In this document: positions 61,043 through 64,000 of the stretch, one piece after another | Numbering within the stretch: the first letter of the stretch is position 1 | Layout of the letters: every line of letters starts with the position of its first letter | From: DP-19 sp036496285 | GTDB taxonomy: Bacteria; Desulfobacterota; Binatia; UTPRO1 | Length of the DNA: 64,000 nt | Reading direction: 5' to 3' | Assembly: GCA_036496285.1 (NCBI GenBank) | Contig: DASXLI010000067.1 | Location: forward strand, 43,550-107,549 | The notes under the pieces: model-generated | Databases searched by the model: none | The model's input: the letters and a program-made list of their open reading frames with translations, nothing else | Told to the model about the DNA's origin: nothing | Translations under genes and position numbers: made by a program

Positions 61043-62560
61043 TCAGCCGATGAAGAAGTGCACCGAGCGGTCGGCGAGGTCGATGACCGGCGCCCAGTAG
61101 ACGCCGAGCACGAGCGTCGGCACGGCCAGGAAGAAGAGCAGGCAGGCGTTGTGGGCGTCGAGCACGACGACGCCCTCGCTGCCGTCAGGCATGTCGAGGA
61201 ACATCGTGCGCACGATGCGCGCGTAGTAGTAGAGCGCGACCAGGCTGTTCGCGAGGCCGACCAGCGCCAGCAGGTAGAACTGCGCCTTCACTACCGCGGC
61301 AAAGAGGTAGAACTTGCCGATGAAGCCGGCGAGCGGCGGCAGGCCTGCGAGCGAGAAGAGGAAGATCGCCATTGCGACCGCCGGGACGGCGCCGCCCCGC
61401 CAGGCGAGGCCGCGGAAGCCCTCGATGTCCTCGCGTCCCGTCGAGTTGGCGACGACCATCACGACGAGGAAGGCGCCGATGTTCATCAGGTAGTAGGTGA
61501 CCAGGTAGAAGAGCATCGCGCGCAGACCCTCGTCGTTCAGCACGACGAAGCCCATCAGCGTATAGCCGGCATGGGCGACGCTCGAGTAGGCGAGAAGCCG
61601 CTTCACGTTCTGCTGGTTCAGCGCCGCCAGGTTGCCGAGCGTCATCGTCACCATGCAGATGACGAGCATGAGCTGAGGCCAGTCGACCCCGGCGAGGAAG
61701 TGCCAGCCGCCGCCACCGACGGCCTGCGAGAGACCGGGGTAGAAAAGCCGGGTCAGGATCGCGAAGCCCGCCGCCTTCGAGCCGACCGAGAGGAACGCGG
61801 TCACGGGGATCGGCGCGCCGGTGTAGACGTCCGGCGCCCACATGTGGAACGGCACCGACGCGATCTTGTAGCCGAAGCCCGCGAGGATCAGCAGCACCGC
61901 GATGAACAGCGTGAGCGGCGGGATCGAGCCCTGCGAGAGCGCGGCGTTGATGTAGGCGTAGTCGAGGCTGCCGGCGGCGCCATAGAGCCAGCTCATGCCG
62001 TAGATCATCGTACCCGACGCGACGCCGCCGTAGATGAGGTACTTGAGCGCGGCCTCGCCCGAGCGCCGGTTGTGGCGCAGGTAGCCCGTCAGCACGTAGG
62101 ACGTGAGGCTCACGAACTCGAGCGATAGGTACGCCATGAGGAGATTGGCGGCCGACGCCATGTAGAGCATGCCGACCGTCGAGGCGAGGAGGAGTCCGTA
62201 GTACTCGCCCTCGTTCGTGCCGCGCACCTCGTTCGAGCCGATCGACATCCAGACCGTGGCGAACGCCGCCAGGCAGAAGATGATCTTGAAGAAGACCGCG
62301 AAGTCGTCGACGACGACCATGCGCGAGTAGAGCCAGCCCTCGCCCCAGCCGAAGAGCCCGCGCACGAGCCAGGTCTCCGAGAACGGCACGCGGAGCCCGA
62401 TCGCGGCGAGCAGCGCGAAGGCGCAGCCGAAGAGCGCGAGCGATCCGAGGTGCTCCTTGGAGCGGACGACGAGATCGGCGAGGAAGATGATCGTCGCCGC
62501 CGCCATCAGCAGCAGCTCGGGATACGAGTACGCCAGGCTCTCGACGTTGGTGAGATTCAT
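61043..62560 (-). CDS. nuoN: NADH-quinone oxidoreductase subunit N
   Basis: 505 residues, ATG overlapping the nuoM stop (ATGA). About fourteen membrane helices. The Glu-bearing LEFVSLTSYVLTGYLRH, the lysine-containing AASVPFHMWAPDVYTGAP and VKRLLAYSSVAHAGYTLMG are the proton-channel motifs of antiporter-like subunits. The last gene of the operon, as is usual for nuoN. Pumps protons as part of complex I. Confidence 0.97.
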   Translation of the reverse strand: MNLTNVESLAYSYPELLLMAAATIIFLADLVVRSKEHLGSLALFGCAFALLAAIGLRVPFSETWLVRGLFGWGEGWLYSRMVVVDDFAVFFKIIFCLAAFATVWMSIGSNEVRGTNEGEYYGLLLASTVGMLYMASAANLLMAYLSLEFVSLTSYVLTGYLRHNRRSGEAALKYLIYGGVASGTMIYGMSWLYGAAGSLDYAYINAALSQGSIPPLTLFIAVLLILAGFGYKIASVPFHMWAPDVYTGAPIPVTAFLSVGSKAAGFAILTRLFYPGLSQAVGGGGWHFLAGVDWPQLMLVICMVTMTLGNLAALNQQNVKRLLAYSSVAHAGYTLMGFVVLNDEGLRAMLFYLVTYYLMNIGAFLVVMVVANSTGREDIEGFRGLAWRGGAVPAVAMAIFLFSLAGLPPLAGFIGKFYLFAAVVKAQFYLLALVGLANSLVALYYYARIVRTMFLDMPDGSEGVVVLDAHNACLLFFLAVPTLVLGVYWAPVIDLADRSVHFFIG

Positions 62561-64000
62561 CGCAGCGACGCCATTGCGCCTGGGCCGGCCGCCGCGACCA
62601 CCTTGTTGAGGTTCACGAGGGAGACGTTGATCAGGTCGAGCACCGCGTGCGGGTAGACGCCGAGGATGACGACGATAGCGCCGAGCGGGATGAGGGTCAC
62701 GAGCTCACGCGCGTTGATCTCGGGCAGACCGAGGTACTTCTCGTTCGGCTTGCCGAGGTAGATGCGCTGCATCGTCCACAGCATGTAGCCGGCGGTCAGG
62801 ATGACGGCGCTCGCGGCGATGATCGTCAGGCCCGGGTACTTCTGCCAGGCGCCGAGCAGGACCAGCACCTCGGAGATGAAGGCCGAGAGGCCCGGCAGGC
62901 CCATGGCGGCGAAGAAGGCGAGCGCGGTGACGCTGGTGTAGACCGGCATGATGCCGGCCAGGCCGCCGAAGCCCTCGATCTGGCGGTGGTGCGCTCGGTC
63001 GTAGATCACGCCGACCAGGAGGAAGAGCATCGCGGTGACGGTGCCATGGTTGAACATCTGCAGCACCGCCCCGTTGATGCCCTCGGGCGTGAACGCCGCC
63101 ATGCCGAGCATCACGTAGCCCATGTGGCTGATGCTCGAGTAGGCGACGAGCTTCTTGAGATCCTTCTGCGCCATGGCGCAGAGCGCGCCGTAGATGATGT
63201 TCCAGGTGCCGAGCGCGGCGAGGAACCAGAACGCCAGGTCGGCGGTGGCGATCGGCAGGACGCCGTAGTTGATGCGCAGGATGCCGTACGTGCCCATCTT
63301 CAGCAGCACGCCGGCGAGGATGACCGAGATCGCCGTCGGCGCCTCGACGTGCGCGTCAGGCAGCCAGGTGTGGAACGGGAACGCCGGGATCTTGATCGCG
63401 AAGCCGATGAAGAGCGCCAGCCACAAGAGGTGCTGCAGGCCGAGACCGTGGCCGAACACGGTGATGATCGGCGTCGTCCCGTAGGTCGCGCTCTGCGCCA
63501 TCAACTGCGTCAGGTCGAAGGTGTGCGGCTCATTCGAGAAGTAGAGCACCAGCATCGCAATCAGGATGAGCACGCTGCCGGCGAGCGTGTAGAGGAAGAA
63601 CTTGATCGCGGCGTACTCGCGCCGCGGGCCGCCCCAGATGCCGATGAGGAAGTACATCGGCAGCAGCATGACCTCCCAGAAGATGTAGAAGAGGAAGAAG
63701 TCGAGCGCGACGAAGACGCCGACCATGCCGGTGTCGAGCAGCAGGAAGAGCGCAAAGTAGCCCTTGAGGCCCTTGTCGATGCCCCACGACGCGAGGATGC
63801 AGATCGGGCAGAGCAGCACCGTCAGCAGGATCATCGAGATGCTGATGCCGTCGACGCCGACGAAGTAGTTGATGTTGTACGACTCGATCCACGGCGCGCG
63901 CTGCACGAACTGGAAGGCGGTCGTCGTGCGGTCGAAGTGCATGAAGAGCCAGATGCCCATCACCAGCGGCGGCAGCGTGAAGAGCAGCGCCGTCTGCTTG
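62557..64000 (-). CDS. nuoM: NADH-quinone oxidoreductase subunit M, 5' end outside the window
   Basis: At least 480 residues; the frame stays open to the window edge, so the N-terminal few tens of residues are missing. Visible: LFYIFWEVMLLPMYFLIG with the conserved Glu, PFHTWLPDAHVEAPTA with the channel Lys/His region, and LKKLVAYSSISHMGYVMLG. Antiporter-like proton-pumping subunit of complex I. nuoL, nuoK and the rest of the operon should lie just beyond the right end on the minus strand. Confidence 0.96.
   Translation of the reverse strand, partial: KQTALLFTLPPLVMGIWLFMHFDRTTTAFQFVQRAPWIESYNINYFVGVDGISISMILLTVLLCPICILASWGIDKGLKGYFALFLLLDTGMVGVFVALDFFLFYIFWEVMLLPMYFLIGIWGGPRREYAAIKFFLYTLAGSVLILIAMLVLYFSNEPHTFDLTQLMAQSATYGTTPIITVFGHGLGLQHLLWLALFIGFAIKIPAFPFHTWLPDAHVEAPTAISVILAGVLLKMGTYGILRINYGVLPIATADLAFWFLAALGTWNIIYGALCAMAQKDLKKLVAYSSISHMGYVMLGMAAFTPEGINGAVLQMFNHGTVTAMLFLLVGVIYDRAHHRQIEGFGGLAGIMPVYTSVTALAFFAAMGLPGLSAFISEVLVLLGAWQKYPGLTIIAASAVILTAGYMLWTMQRIYLGKPNEKYLGLPEINARELVTLIPLGAIVVILGVYPHAVLDLINVSLVNLNKVVAAAGPGAMASLR

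Overview
The window is a stretch of bacterial chromosome of high G+C (about 70%), densely coded on both strands, with no rRNA, tRNA, CRISPR array, prophage or intact insertion sequence that I can recognise. The gene content suggests an aerobic, lipid- and organic-acid-using Gram-negative of the wider deltaproteobacterial type (Myxococcota, Desulfobacterota or Binatota-like). The evidence is ETF with a membrane Fe-S ETF:quinone oxidoreductase, split biotin-dependent acyl-CoA carboxylases, an LLM flavin oxidoreductase, complex I, exported proteins with long Thr-Pro linkers, and many lipoproteins. The lineage is an inference from gene content only.

Layout. 1-5.8 kb: the 3' part of an AAA-TPR regulator, a small exported repeat protein, a lipoprotein, and a biotin carboxylase/biotin carrier pair. 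5.8-9.0 kb: a very large exported beta-propeller protein with thrombospondin-3 calcium repeats and a duplicated Cys-rich tail. 9.2-16 kb: a formyl-THF hydrolase-like enzyme, PadR and IclR regulators, etfBA with a lipoprotein esterase, and a beta-hydroxyacid dehydrogenase. 15.7-21 kb: an SGNH hydrolase, a GT-C membrane transferase, and a tightly overlapped MFS/hydrolase/lipoprotein operon. 21-28 kb: an LLM oxidoreductase, a GFA-family protein coupled to a TetR regulator, a divergent fatty acid desaturase with an operator array, an RNB nuclease/LOG pair, a Tat-exported hydrolase and a DsbA-fold isomerase. 28-34.5 kb: the ETF:quinone oxidoreductase-like protein, a DUF192 lipoprotein, and a complete CT-BC-BCCP acyl-CoA carboxylase operon. 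34.6-43 kb: a membrane PAS-GAF sensor with no output domain, a GT-C protein, speA, RNase R and a serine hydrolase. 43-44.5 kb: a small lower-G+C pocket with a RAYT-type transposase, a decayed copy of its 3' end and a frameshifted small gene. 44.6-52 kb: a lone receiver domain, an active/inactive M16 peptidase pair, ligA, acylphosphatase and an ABC exporter. 52-61 kb: two unrelated secreted metalloproteases with Thr-Pro linkers, a PQQ-like propeller protein, rsmI and an acyl-CoA dehydrogenase-fold flavoprotein. 61-64 kb: the nuoM-nuoN end of a complex I operon.

How the genes fit together. EtfBA (12.1-13.9 kb) would collect electrons from acyl-CoA dehydrogenases and pass them to the membrane Fe-S protein at 28.2-30.3 kb and so to quinone, in parallel with complex I. 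The carboxylases would feed propionyl-CoA or branched acyl-CoA carbon into central metabolism. Three secreted multidomain proteins share the plan signal peptide, globular head, Thr-Pro linker, Cys-containing tail, but each has a different tail.

Most interesting signals: (i) a three-fold 15-bp operator array overlapping the promoter between TetR and the desaturase; (ii) perfect GC-rich hairpins, several enclosing both stop codons, at most convergent gene ends; (iii) an RNase R frame whose conserved N-terminus lies upstream of any canonical start codon; (iv) undescribed Cys-rich tail domains on the exported proteins; (v) an MCC-type alpha subunit split into two overlapping genes.
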